A stretch of DNA of 64,000 nt from Streptomyces clavifer (GTDB taxonomy: Bacteria; Actinomycetota; Actinomycetes; Streptomycetales; Streptomycetaceae). The notes below the pieces were generated by a model that searched no databases, was not told where the DNA came from, and was given only the letters and a program-made list of their open reading frames with translations. The stretch spans positions 186,001 to 250,000 of the forward strand of contig BMWJ01000003.1 in assembly GCA_014651175.1 (NCBI GenBank). The letters run 5' to 3'. Below are positions 42,070 to 50,330 of this stretch, piece by piece (position 1 is the stretch's first letter; the number at the start of each line of letters is the position of its first letter). The position numbers and the translations under genes were made by a program.

Positions 42070-43209
42070 TCAGCGGCCGTTGAAGGCGTCCTTCAGCCGG
42101 GAGAACAGTCCCTGCTGGCCCGGCTGGAACTGACCGGTGGGCCGCTCCTCGCCGCGCAGCTTGGAGAGCTCCCGCAGGAGGCGCTCCTGCTCGGGGTCCA
42201 TCTTCGTCGGGGTCATGACCTCGACGTGCACGATCAGGTCACCGCGGCCGCCGCCGCGCAGGTGTGTGATGCCGCGCCCGTGCAGCGGGACCGACTGGCC
42301 GGACTGGGTGCCCGGCCTGATGTCGATCTCCTCGAGCCCGTCCAGCGTCTCCAGCGGCACCTGGGTGCCGAGCGCAGCGGCGGTCATCGGGATGGTGACG
42401 GTGCAGTGCAGGTCGTCACCGCGCCGCTGGAACACCGCGTGCGACAGCTCGTGGATCTCGACGTACAGATCACCGGCCGGGCCGCCGCCGGGGCCGACCT
42501 CTCCCTCGCCCGCGAGCTGGATGCGGGTGCCGTTGTCGACGCCCGCGGGGATCTTCACGGTGAGGGTGCGCCGCGAGCGGATGCGGCCGTCGCCGGCGCA
42601 CTCGGGGCACGGGGTCGGCACGACGGTGCCGAAGCCCTGGCACTGCGGGCAGGGCCGCGAGGTCATGACCTGGCCGAGGAAGGACCGGGTGACCTGGGAG
42701 ACCTCGCCGCGGCCGCGGCACATGTCGCAGGTCTGCGCGGAGGTGCCGGGTGCGGCGCCCTCGCCACTGCAGGTCGTACAGACGACCGCCGTGTCGACCT
42801 GGATGTCCTTGGTCGTACCGAAGGCCGCCTCGTTGAGGTCGATCTCCAGCCTGATCATGGCGTCCTGGCCGCGCCGGGTCCGCGAACGGGGCCCGCGCTG
42901 GGCCGCGTTGCCGAAGAACGCGTCCATGATGTCGCTGAAGTTGCCGAAGCCGCCGGCTCCGAAACCGCCCGCGCCACCGCCACCGCCCGAGGCGGACAGC
43001 GGGTCGCCGCCGAGGTCGTAGACCTGCTTCTTCTGCGGGTCCGAGAGCACCTCGTAAGCGGCGTTGATCTCCTTGAACCGCTCCTGGGTCTTCGGATCCG
43101 GGTTGACATCCGGGTGCAGCTCGCGGGCGAGCCTGCGGAATGCCTTCTTGATCTCGTCCTGAGATGCGTCGCGGCGCACGCCGAGTACGGCGTAGTAGTC
43201 CGTGGCCAC
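42070..43209 (-). CDS. dnaJ: Chaperone DnaJ (DnaJ2 type)
   Basis: 379 residues. The J domain (YYAVLGVRRDASQDEIKKAFRRLARELHPDVNPD, with HPD) is followed by a Gly/Phe region and four CxxCxGxG zinc repeats (CTTCSGEG, CDMCRGRG, CPQCQGFG, CPECAGDG) and the C-terminal substrate-binding domains. It is the co-chaperone of DnaK. GTG 43209 is adjacent to the hrcA stop. It is the HrcA-linked DnaJ paralogue found in Streptomyces, separate from the dnaK operon copy. Confidence 0.95.
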   Translation of the reverse strand: MATDYYAVLGVRRDASQDEIKKAFRRLARELHPDVNPDPKTQERFKEINAAYEVLSDPQKKQVYDLGGDPLSASGGGGGAGGFGAGGFGNFSDIMDAFFGNAAQRGPRSRTRRGQDAMIRLEIDLNEAAFGTTKDIQVDTAVVCTTCSGEGAAPGTSAQTCDMCRGRGEVSQVTRSFLGQVMTSRPCPQCQGFGTVVPTPCPECAGDGRIRSRRTLTVKIPAGVDNGTRIQLAGEGEVGPGGGPAGDLYVEIHELSHAVFQRRGDDLHCTVTIPMTAAALGTQVPLETLDGLEEIDIRPGTQSGQSVPLHGRGITHLRGGGRGDLIVHVEVMTPTKMDPEQERLLRELSKLRGEERPTGQFQPGQQGLFSRLKDAFNGR

Positions 43210-44226
43210 TTACGACTCCGCCAGGATCTGTCCGACGTAACGTGCCACTGCGCGTACCGCTCCCATCGTTCCGGGGTAGTCCATGCGGGTCGGTCCGACC
43301 ACGCCGAGTTTGGCGACTGCCTCGTCGCCCGAACCGTAGCCGACCGCGACGACGGACGTGGCGTTGAGGCCCTCGTGGGCGTTCTCGTGCCCGATCCGTA
43401 CGGTCATGCCCGAGTCCTTGGCCTCACCGAGCAGCTTCAGCAGGACGACCTGTTCCTCCAGTGCTTCCAGCACCGGCCGGATCATCACAGGGAAGTCGTG
43501 CCCGAAGCGGGTGAGGTTGGAGGTGCCGCCGATCATCAGCCGCTCCTCCGTCTCTTCGACCAGAGTCTCGAGAAGGACGGAGAGAACCGTCGAGACGGTC
43601 CCCCGGTCCTCGTTCTCGAAGGACTCCGGCAGGTCCTGCACCAGTTGCGGAACGTCCGCGAAGCGGCGTCCGACGACCCGGCTGTTGAGCCGGGCCCGCA
43701 GATCGGCGAGAGAGGTCTCGCCGAACGGGGCGGGGCAGTCGATCATACGCTGTTCGACCCGGCCCGTATCCGTGATCAGTACGAGCATCAGGCGGGCCGG
43801 CGCGAGCGCGAGCAGTTCCACGTGCCGCACCGTCGAACGGGTCAGCGAGGGGTACTGCACGACGGCGACCTGACGGGTCAGCTGCGCGAGCAGCCGGACC
43901 GTGCGGCCCACGACGTCGTCGAGGTCGACCGCGCCGGCGAGGAAGTTCTGGATGGCCCTGCGCTCCGGCGACGACAGGGGCTTGACGCCCGCGAGCTTGT
44001 CGACGAAGAGCCGGTATCCCTTGTCCGTCGGAATCCGCCCCGCACTGGTGTGCGGCTGGGCGATGAAGCCCTCGTCCTCCAGCACCGCCATGTCGTTGCG
44101 CACGGTGGCCGGGGAGACCCCGAGCCTGTGCCGCTCCGTGAGCGCCTTGGAGCCGACGGGCTCCTCGGTGCCGACATAGTCCTGGACGATGGCGCGCAGC
44201 ACTTCGAGTCTGCGTTCGCTGAGCAT
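43210..44226 (-). CDS. hrcA: Heat-inducible transcription repressor HrcA
   Basis: 338 residues. The winged helix [29 protein letters not shown] ... [42 protein letters not shown] is highly characteristic, followed by the HrcA GAF-like dimerization domain (FADVPQLVQ ... [27 protein letters not shown]). HrcA represses heat-shock operons through CIRCE, and a CIRCE element is present 37 bp upstream of its start, giving autoregulation with dnaJ directly downstream. ATG 44226. Confidence 0.97.
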   Translation of the reverse strand: MLSERRLEVLRAIVQDYVGTEEPVGSKALTERHRLGVSPATVRNDMAVLEDEGFIAQPHTSAGRIPTDKGYRLFVDKLAGVKPLSSPERRAIQNFLAGAVDLDDVVGRTVRLLAQLTRQVAVVQYPSLTRSTVRHVELLALAPARLMLVLITDTGRVEQRMIDCPAPFGETSLADLRARLNSRVVGRRFADVPQLVQDLPESFENEDRGTVSTVLSVLLETLVEETEERLMIGGTSNLTRFGHDFPVMIRPVLEALEEQVVLLKLLGEAKDSGMTVRIGHENAHEGLNATSVVAVGYGSGDEAVAKLGVVGPTRMDYPGTMGAVRAVARYVGQILAES

Positions 44227-44262
44227 CGCGCACACCTCCAGCTGTGGTTCTCCGGTGTCTGC

Positions 44263-44289
44263 CTGGCACTCTGCGCTTTCGAGTGCCAG
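44263..44289. promoter_or_regulatory. CIRCE operator of hrcA-dnaJ
   Basis: CTGGCACTC-N9-GAGTGCCAG: 9-bp perfect arms with exactly 9 bp between them, agreeing with the CIRCE consensus core GCACTC-N9-GAGTGC. It is 37 bp upstream of the hrcA ATG. Confidence 0.92.
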
Positions 44290-44391
44290 CAATCCCCCCG
44301 GTCAGTGTACGGGGGCGGGGTGGGGCCGGGGCAAGGGCGACCGGCCACGCCGTCGCGCGAGTGTGCAGGTCGTTGCCGATAGCGTCGTCGT

Positions 44392-45114
44392 ATGGACGCC
44401 TCTTGGGAAGACTTCGGCTGGGAGCGGTTGGGCAACGGTACGGGACGCCGGCGCCTTCCCGTCTGGGACGCGACGGCCACGCTGGTGGCCGGGGCGGACG
44501 CCGTGCTGCTCCACGACACCGGTTCGACGCTGCGGGAGGGGGCCGAGCTGCGCACCCAGGCGGAGGCCCTGCTCGGCCGCAGGGTGACGCATATCGCACT
44601 GAGCCATCCGCACTTCGACCATGTACTGGGCACCGCCGCGTTCGCCGGGGCGGAGGTCTACGGGGCGGTCGGCACGGCGGAGCTGCTGACGCACGGGGCC
44701 GCACAGCTGCGCGCGGACGCGATGCGGCACGGGATGAGCGAGGAGGACGCGACCGCCGCGACGGACGTGCTCGTGGCGCCGCACCACCAGGTGAGCGGCG
44801 AGTGGACGCTCGACCTGGGCGGCGGCCTGCAGGTCCTGCTGGCCAACGTGGGGCCGGGTCACACCGGCCACGACCTGGCGGTGCTGGTGCCGGGCTCACC
44901 CGCCGTGGTGCTCTGCGGCGACCTGGTCGAGGAGTCCGGCGAGCCGCAGGCCGGCCAGGACGCGGTCCCCTCGCACTGGCCCGCCGCACTGGACCGGCTG
45001 CTGGAGCTGGGCGGGGAGGACGCGCTGTACGTGCCGGGACACGGGGCGGTGGTGGACGCGGCGTTCGTACGGGCGCAGCGCGACCGGCTGGCCACCCGCT
45101 TCGGCGTGTCGTGA
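44392..45114 (+). CDS. Metallo-beta-lactamase-fold hydrolase
   Basis: 240 residues. The MBL metal motif HIALSHPHFDHVLG (HxHxDH), VGPGHTGHDLAV, VVLCGDLVEE and LYVPGHGAVVD supply the His and Asp ligands. The closest look is to small MBL hydrolases of unknown substrate, sometimes glyoxalase II-like or lactonase-like. Divergent from hrcA; about 165 bp lie between. The DUF3097 gene follows by 25 bp. Confidence 0.9.
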   Translation: MDASWEDFGWERLGNGTGRRRLPVWDATATLVAGADAVLLHDTGSTLREGAELRTQAEALLGRRVTHIALSHPHFDHVLGTAAFAGAEVYGAVGTAELLTHGAAQLRADAMRHGMSEEDATAATDVLVAPHHQVSGEWTLDLGGGLQVLLANVGPGHTGHDLAVLVPGSPAVVLCGDLVEESGEPQAGQDAVPSHWPAALDRLLELGGEDALYVPGHGAVVDAAFVRAQRDRLATRFGVS

Positions 45115-45139
45115 AAGGGGCCCCGATTATCGTGCTGCC

Positions 45140-45958
45140 ATGCGCAGCTACCAGCCGGACCTGACTCCGCCGTGGAAGAAGTCCGCCCCCGCCCCCGAGG
45201 TGCCCGCCGAGCCCGATCTGGTCGTCGAGGAGGCCGCCAGCGGCTTCTGCGGAGCGGTGATCCGGTGCGAGAAGACGGCCCAGGGGCCCACGGTCACCCT
45301 GGAGGACCGCTTCGGCAAGCACCGGGTGTTCCCGATGGAGCCCCGCGGCTTCCTGCTGGAGGGGAGGGTGGTCACCCTCGTGCGCCCGTCGGCCGGCGGC
45401 CCCGTGCGCCCCGCACGGACCGCCTCCGGTTCGGTGGCGGTCCCCGGTGCGCGGGCGCGGGTGGCGCGGGCCGGCCGGATCTACGTCGAGGGCAGGCACG
45501 ACGCCGAGCTGGTCGAGCGGGTCTGGGGGGACGACCTGCGCATCGAGGGCGTGGTCGTGGAGTACCTGGAGGGCGTCGACGACCTCCCGGCGATCGTCCG
45601 CGAGTTCTCCCCGGGCCCGGACGCCCGGCTCGGGGTCCTGGTCGACCACCTGGTGCCGGGGTCCAAGGAGTCCCGGATCGCCGCGCGGGTCACGGACGCG
45701 AACGTGCTGGTGGTGGGGCACCCGTACATCGATGTCTGGGAAGCGGTGAAGCCGTCGTCCGTGGGGATCCCCGGGTGGCCGGCGGTGCCGCGCGGCCAGG
45801 ACTGGAAGACGGGGGTGTGCCGTGCGCTGGGGTGGCCGGAGAACACGGGCGCGGCCTGGCAGCACATCCTGTCCAAGGTCGGCTCCTACAAGGATCTGGA
45901 ACCGCAACTGCTGGGACGCGTAGAGGAATTGATTGACTTCGTCACGGTTCCGGACTGA
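45140..45958 (+). CDS. DUF3097 family protein
   Basis: 272 residues, an actinobacterial family of unknown function. Blocks: DLVVEEAASGFCGAVIRCEKTAQGPTVTLEDRFGKHRVFPMEPRGFLLEG, RIYVEGRHDAELVERVWGDDLRIEGVVVEYLEGVDDL, ARLGVLVDHLVPGSKESRIA, VLVVGHPYIDVWEAVKP. IYVEGRHDAELVE and VLVDHL...KES are reminiscent of Toprim-like acidic motifs, so a nucleic-acid role is conceivable (inference). ATG 45140, 25 bp after the MBL gene, probably the same transcript. About 180 bp without a gene follow. Confidence 0.85.
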   Translation: MRSYQPDLTPPWKKSAPAPEVPAEPDLVVEEAASGFCGAVIRCEKTAQGPTVTLEDRFGKHRVFPMEPRGFLLEGRVVTLVRPSAGGPVRPARTASGSVAVPGARARVARAGRIYVEGRHDAELVERVWGDDLRIEGVVVEYLEGVDDLPAIVREFSPGPDARLGVLVDHLVPGSKESRIAARVTDANVLVVGHPYIDVWEAVKPSSVGIPGWPAVPRGQDWKTGVCRALGWPENTGAAWQHILSKVGSYKDLEPQLLGRVEELIDFVTVPD

Positions 45959-46141
45959 TGTACCGAGGCCGTTGACGAGGATCCGGTACCGATCCCCATG
46001 AAGGGCTGCGCCACACGCGCACCATCGGTTATTGAGGGGGGAGGGGCTCCGCGGGCCCGGCGGGCCCGATGTCTTCCACGGGCCCGGCGTGCACGGAGGG
46101 GCCGGCGTGTTCGGCGGGCTGACGGGGAAGGCCGGGGGCGG

Positions 46142-49033
46142 ATGACGCGCGAGGTATGGCGGGACAGTGCGGAGAACGAGGCGGCTTCGGCCGTCTTCCA
46201 CCTCATACAGGAACTGATCGACCAGTACCGGGTCAACCGGCCGGTGATGCCCCTGGTCGTGGCGCAGGCCGCGGACGCGGGCGCCGGAGGGGACATCGAC
46301 GGCAGGGTGCGGCAGATCGTCCTGCAGGTCCACCGGGCGAACCAGCTGCGCCGGGTCCCGGTGAAGCTGCTCGACGCCCACGGCGACACCGCGTACGAGG
46401 CAGCACTGTCCATGGTGCGCACGCTGGCGGAGCGCCCCTGGGAGACCCGGGGCACCTCGCAGTACAAGCCCTTCGTCTTCCCGCGTTCCCGCCTCCTGAG
46501 CGCCATCGAGCAGGCCACCGCGACGGTCGTCGACCAGCCGGGCGGCGGCTCGCCGGCCGAGCGCGACGAAAGGATCCTGGAGCAGCTGGGCAGCCTGCGC
46601 TGGCGGGCGCGCCGGTCGGGTCCCGCCACCTGGTGGGACTCGCTGCGCGCGTCGATACGGCCGGAGACCTTCCTGGGCGCCGTCTTCATCGCCGTACTGA
46701 GCGTGCTCCTCGGCGAGATCGGCTGGCTGCTGACCGCCCTGGTCGCCGCCGCCGCCCTGCTGGGCCTGGCGGTCGTACGGCTGGTGACCACGGCCGCCCC
46801 GCCGCTGCTGTGGCTGCGCCGGGCCAGCCGATGGCTCGCGACCACCTCCTCGCTGGCCGCGTCCAGCACCGCGTACCCGTCCGACGGCTGGTCGTGGTTC
46901 TCGCCGAGCGGTTCGTGGCGGGTGATCCGGGCCCGGGCGGCCGCAGTGGCGGAGCGGGTGGCCGACGCGGGGGCGGGCGACGAGCACGCGCGCCAGTTCC
47001 ACCTGGAGGTGCGGGTCCAGGCGCTCCTGGAGGACCTGCGGCACAACTACCGGCCGCACGCCTGGGACTGGCGGCGCAGCAAGCGCACCGTGCCGCCGGT
47101 GGTGCTCCTTCCGACGGCCACCCACGACAACGGCGGGGTGCTGCTGATCAACGCGATCAACAACGTGCGCTCCCGGCGCAGCGAGGTCGACCCGCTGCTG
47201 CTCCTGGCCTCCCTGCCGGCCGCCCAGATCATGCGGCACACCCCGCCGCTGGCCCCGGAGCCGCCCCCGCACACCGGGGGCAGGTCGGGTGCCCGCGCAC
47301 GGTACGAGACCTGGGTCCAGGACCTGAGCGTGGGGCAGTCCCCCGCGGCGGCAGTGACACTGGCCTGGGTGCTGCGGCTGCCGCTCTCCACCGGCCAGCT
47401 GACCCATGAGCACGCCCATGCGCAACTGGCCACGCAGCGCGTCCGGCGGACCTGGGCCTGGTGGGTGATGTCACGGACGACCATCGCCTTCCTGCTGGTG
47501 GGCGCACTGCTGGGGACCTTCCTGTGGAGCGGGCACTGGAAGGAGACCTACTGCCACGGCCCGCTCGTCGGCCGCAACACGGATGCCGTCAGGCTGGCCG
47601 GCCCCGACGGCGGCAAGGAGTGCATCGGGGTGGCGACCGCCCCCGAGGTGCGCTTCGCCGAAGGCAACGGTCTGCAGCTGAACGGGGTGGGCAGGGGCAT
47701 CACCTTCGAACGGATCGAGCAGGCGGTCCGGGAGCAGAACGCGGACATAGGACCCGGCGACGAGCACGTGACCATCGTCTACGCCGGCCCGCTCACCGGG
47801 ACGCACAGGAGCAGGGAGGACACCCGCAAGGGCCTGGAGGAGCTGACCGGCGTCTATCTCCACCAGCGGTCCGTCAACGCCGACCGTTCCGTGAAACTCC
47901 GTGTCCTGACGGCCAACGGCGGCCAGGACATGCTGCGGCAGACGACGGCGGTCGAGAAGATCATCGAGGTCGCCCGGCGGGACCCCTCCGTGGTCGGCGT
48001 GGTCGGCCTGGGCCGCAACACCACCGAGAGCACGACGGCCACCGGACTGCTGCAGACCGCCGGGCTCCCCGTCGTGGACACCACCAACTCCGACAGCGGT
48101 CTCGCCCGCGCCTACCCGAACTACTTCGGCCTCGCGGCGACCGACGAGGAGCAGGCGAGCGCGCTCGGTCTGATAGCCGGGCAGCTCGCGGAGACGCTGG
48201 AGGACCCGCAGGCGGTCGTCCTGTCCAGGAAGGTGGGCAACGAGGACAAGGACCGCTACACCACCGAGCAGAGGAGGGTGGGTGAGGAGATGCTGACGGA
48301 GTCGGGCTTCACCCTGGCCGCGGATCCGGACAGCACCCAGTACTCCCTCTCCAAGGACGGCGGGTCCGCCAACCTCGACGGCCCCCTGCACGACATCTGC
48401 GGCGCGGAACGCGTTCCCGACGCCCTCTACTTCGCCGGCCGGGTCGAGGACGTCAACACCCTGATGTCCGGCCTCGGCCAGATCTCGGGCTGTTCCGAGA
48501 AGGAGATCACGGTCTTCACCGGCGACGACCTGACCAAGGCGCGCTTCGACGACGCCACGAAGCTCGCGGAGAAGGTCACGCTCTACTACGGCTCGCTGGC
48601 GCCCATGAGCCTGGGCGGGGGCAGGGCGTTCTACGAGGACTCCCGCAAGGCCCTGGAGACGCTGCTCCCGGAAGGCGGGCGTCTGGACCCGCTGCCGACG
48701 GGCGTCCCACCGTACGAGGACAAGCTGTTCACCAGCGGCCAGAGCGTCATCTCGTACCAGGCGACGGCGACGCTCTACGCCGCCGCCACCCGGAGCGACA
48801 AACCGCAGAGCGCCGCGGAGACCTGGGCGACGCTCTACTCGGTGGCGCTCAACGACATGCCGACCGGGAGGGTGACCTTCCGGGGGACGATCCCCTACGC
48901 GGACCAGAAGGTGCACGGTCTCGGTGTCATGAAGGTCACGCGGCCGGGTCCGGACGCCGAGATCGGCGTGGTGTGCGGCCGCGCGGCCGGTGATCCGGTG
49001 GCCCTCACCCGAAAGACCTGCCCGCTGGCGTAG
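46142..49033 (+). CDS. Large membrane receptor-like protein with type I periplasmic-binding domain
   Basis: 963 residues, not assigned to a named family. Residues 1-170 are soluble; PLVVAQAADAGAGGDIDGR followed by RVPVKLLDAHGD has the layout of a degenerate P-loop. Residues 176-192 and 194-214 are transmembrane helices. A second soluble part has PPVVLLPTATHDNGGVLLINA ... DPLLLLASLPA (about 319-360), like an NTPase core strand. A third membrane helix lies at 444-463. Residues 464-963 are outside the cell and match Leu/Ile/Val-type periplasmic-binding proteins (VTIVYAGPLTG, VVGVVGLGRNTTEST, LPVVDTTNSDSG, NYFGLAATDEEQASALG). No ABC transporter gene is adjacent. ATG 46142 chosen over a longer Arg-rich frame. 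Confidence 0.8.
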   Translation: MTREVWRDSAENEAASAVFHLIQELIDQYRVNRPVMPLVVAQAADAGAGGDIDGRVRQIVLQVHRANQLRRVPVKLLDAHGDTAYEAALSMVRTLAERPWETRGTSQYKPFVFPRSRLLSAIEQATATVVDQPGGGSPAERDERILEQLGSLRWRARRSGPATWWDSLRASIRPETFLGAVFIAVLSVLLGEIGWLLTALVAAAALLGLAVVRLVTTAAPPLLWLRRASRWLATTSSLAASSTAYPSDGWSWFSPSGSWRVIRARAAAVAERVADAGAGDEHARQFHLEVRVQALLEDLRHNYRPHAWDWRRSKRTVPPVVLLPTATHDNGGVLLINAINNVRSRRSEVDPLLLLASLPAAQIMRHTPPLAPEPPPHTGGRSGARARYETWVQDLSVGQSPAAAVTLAWVLRLPLSTGQLTHEHAHAQLATQRVRRTWAWWVMSRTTIAFLLVGALLGTFLWSGHWKETYCHGPLVGRNTDAVRLAGPDGGKECIGVATAPEVRFAEGNGLQLNGVGRGITFERIEQAVREQNADIGPGDEHVTIVYAGPLTGTHRSREDTRKGLEELTGVYLHQRSVNADRSVKLRVLTANGGQDMLRQTTAVEKIIEVARRDPSVVGVVGLGRNTTESTTATGLLQTAGLPVVDTTNSDSGLARAYPNYFGLAATDEEQASALGLIAGQLAETLEDPQAVVLSRKVGNEDKDRYTTEQRRVGEEMLTESGFTLAADPDSTQYSLSKDGGSANLDGPLHDICGAERVPDALYFAGRVEDVNTLMSGLGQISGCSEKEITVFTGDDLTKARFDDATKLAEKVTLYYGSLAPMSLGGGRAFYEDSRKALETLLPEGGRLDPLPTGVPPYEDKLFTSGQSVISYQATATLYAAATRSDKPQSAAETWATLYSVALNDMPTGRVTFRGTIPYADQKVHGLGVMKVTRPGPDAEIGVVCGRAAGDPVALTRKTCPLA

Positions 49034-49049
49034 CCGGCGGTGCGGGTCG

Positions 49050-50282
49050 TCAGTCGACCAGGTCGCGCACCACGGCGTCGGCCAGCAGGCGCCCGCGCAG
49101 GGTGAGGACGGCGCTGCCCTCGGCGTACGGTCCGGGCTCCAGCAGTCCGTCCGTGACGGCCCGGCGGGACGCCGCGAGCCCGGCGGGGGCGAGGAGCGAC
49201 AGCGGGCACCCCTCGACGAGCCTCAGCTCCAGCAGGATCCGCTCGACCCGCCGGTCCTCGTCGGTCAGGACCTCGCGTCCGGCCCCGGGCGAGCGGCCCT
49301 CGGCCAGGGCCTGCGCGTACGCCCCGGGGTGCTTGACGTTCCACCAGCGGACGCCGCCGACGTGGCTGTGCGCTCCGGGCCCGGCGCCCCACCAGTCGGC
49401 TCCGCGCCAGTACAGCTCGTTGTGCAGGCAGCGGCCCTCGGGCGTGCGGGACCAGTTCGACACCTCGTACCAGGAGAAGCCCGCCGCGGCCATCGCCTCG
49501 TCGGCGATCAGGTAGCGGTCGGCGTGCGTGTCGTCGTCGGTCATCGGGACCTCGCCGCGGCGGATGCGGCGGGCCAGCTGGGTGCCTTCCTCCACGATGA
49601 GCGCGTAGGCCGACACATGGTCGGGGCCGGCACCGATCGCCGCGTCCAGGGAGGCCCGCCAGTCGTCGTCGGACTCCCCCGGGGTGCCGTAGATCAGGTC
49701 GAGGTTGACGTGTTCGAAGCCGGCCTCGCGCGCCTCGGCGACACAGGCCTCGGGCCTGCCGGGCGTGTGGGTGCGGTCCAGGATCTTCAGGACGTGCTGC
49801 CGGGCGCTCTGCATCCCGAAGGAGACACGGTTGAAGCCTCCCTCCCGCAGCGCTGCCAGGTACGCGGGATCGACGGACTCCGGATTCGCCTCCGTGGTGA
49901 TCTCGGCGTCGTCCGCCAGCCCGAACTCCTCACGGATCGCCGCGAGCATCCTGACCAGGTCGGCGGCGGGCAGCAGGGTGGGCGTGCCGCCGCCGACGAA
50001 GACCGTGCGGACGGGCCGGGGGTCGTCGCCGAGCACCTTGCGGGCCTGGCGGACCTCCTCGATGAGATGCGCCGCGTAGTTGTCGCGGGAGGCCAGTGCG
50101 CCGCCGGAGCCGCGCAGCTCGGTCGCGGTGTAGGTGTTGAAGTCGCAGTAGCCGCAGCGGGTGGCGCAGTAGGGCACATGCAGGTAGAAGCCGAGCGGCC
50201 GGCCGGCAGCGCCTTCCAGGGCATGGCGGGGCAGTGCCCCGTCGTCGGGCACGGGCTCACCATCGGGCAGTACGGAAGGCAT
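49050..50282 (-). CDS. hemW: Radical SAM heme chaperone HemW
   Basis: 410 residues. The radical-SAM cluster motif is in YLHVPYCATRCGYCDFNTYT (CxxxCxxC, followed by the HemW-type extra residues), then TVFVGGGTPTLLPAADL, TTEANPESVD, RVSFGMQSARQHVLKILDRTHT, and WWGAGPGAHSHVGGVRWWNV. It was long annotated as oxygen-independent coproporphyrinogen oxidase, but this group inserts heme. ATG 50282 is the family start; ATG 50291 adds three residues. Convergent with the receptor gene, 16 bp apart. Confidence 0.93.
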   Translation of the reverse strand: MPSVLPDGEPVPDDGALPRHALEGAAGRPLGFYLHVPYCATRCGYCDFNTYTATELRGSGGALASRDNYAAHLIEEVRQARKVLGDDPRPVRTVFVGGGTPTLLPAADLVRMLAAIREEFGLADDAEITTEANPESVDPAYLAALREGGFNRVSFGMQSARQHVLKILDRTHTPGRPEACVAEAREAGFEHVNLDLIYGTPGESDDDWRASLDAAIGAGPDHVSAYALIVEEGTQLARRIRRGEVPMTDDDTHADRYLIADEAMAAAGFSWYEVSNWSRTPEGRCLHNELYWRGADWWGAGPGAHSHVGGVRWWNVKHPGAYAQALAEGRSPGAGREVLTDEDRRVERILLELRLVEGCPLSLLAPAGLAASRRAVTDGLLEPGPYAEGSAVLTLRGRLLADAVVRDLVD

Positions 50283-50330
50283 ACCGTCCATTGTCGCTCG
50301 CCGCGGGAGCTCCCCCGGCCACGCTCCCGG

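Noticed and set aside
43424-47425. 1333-codon - strand ORF across hrcA, DUF3097 and the receptor gene
   Set aside because: Antisense or alternative frame over several genes with clear motifs; no conserved content.
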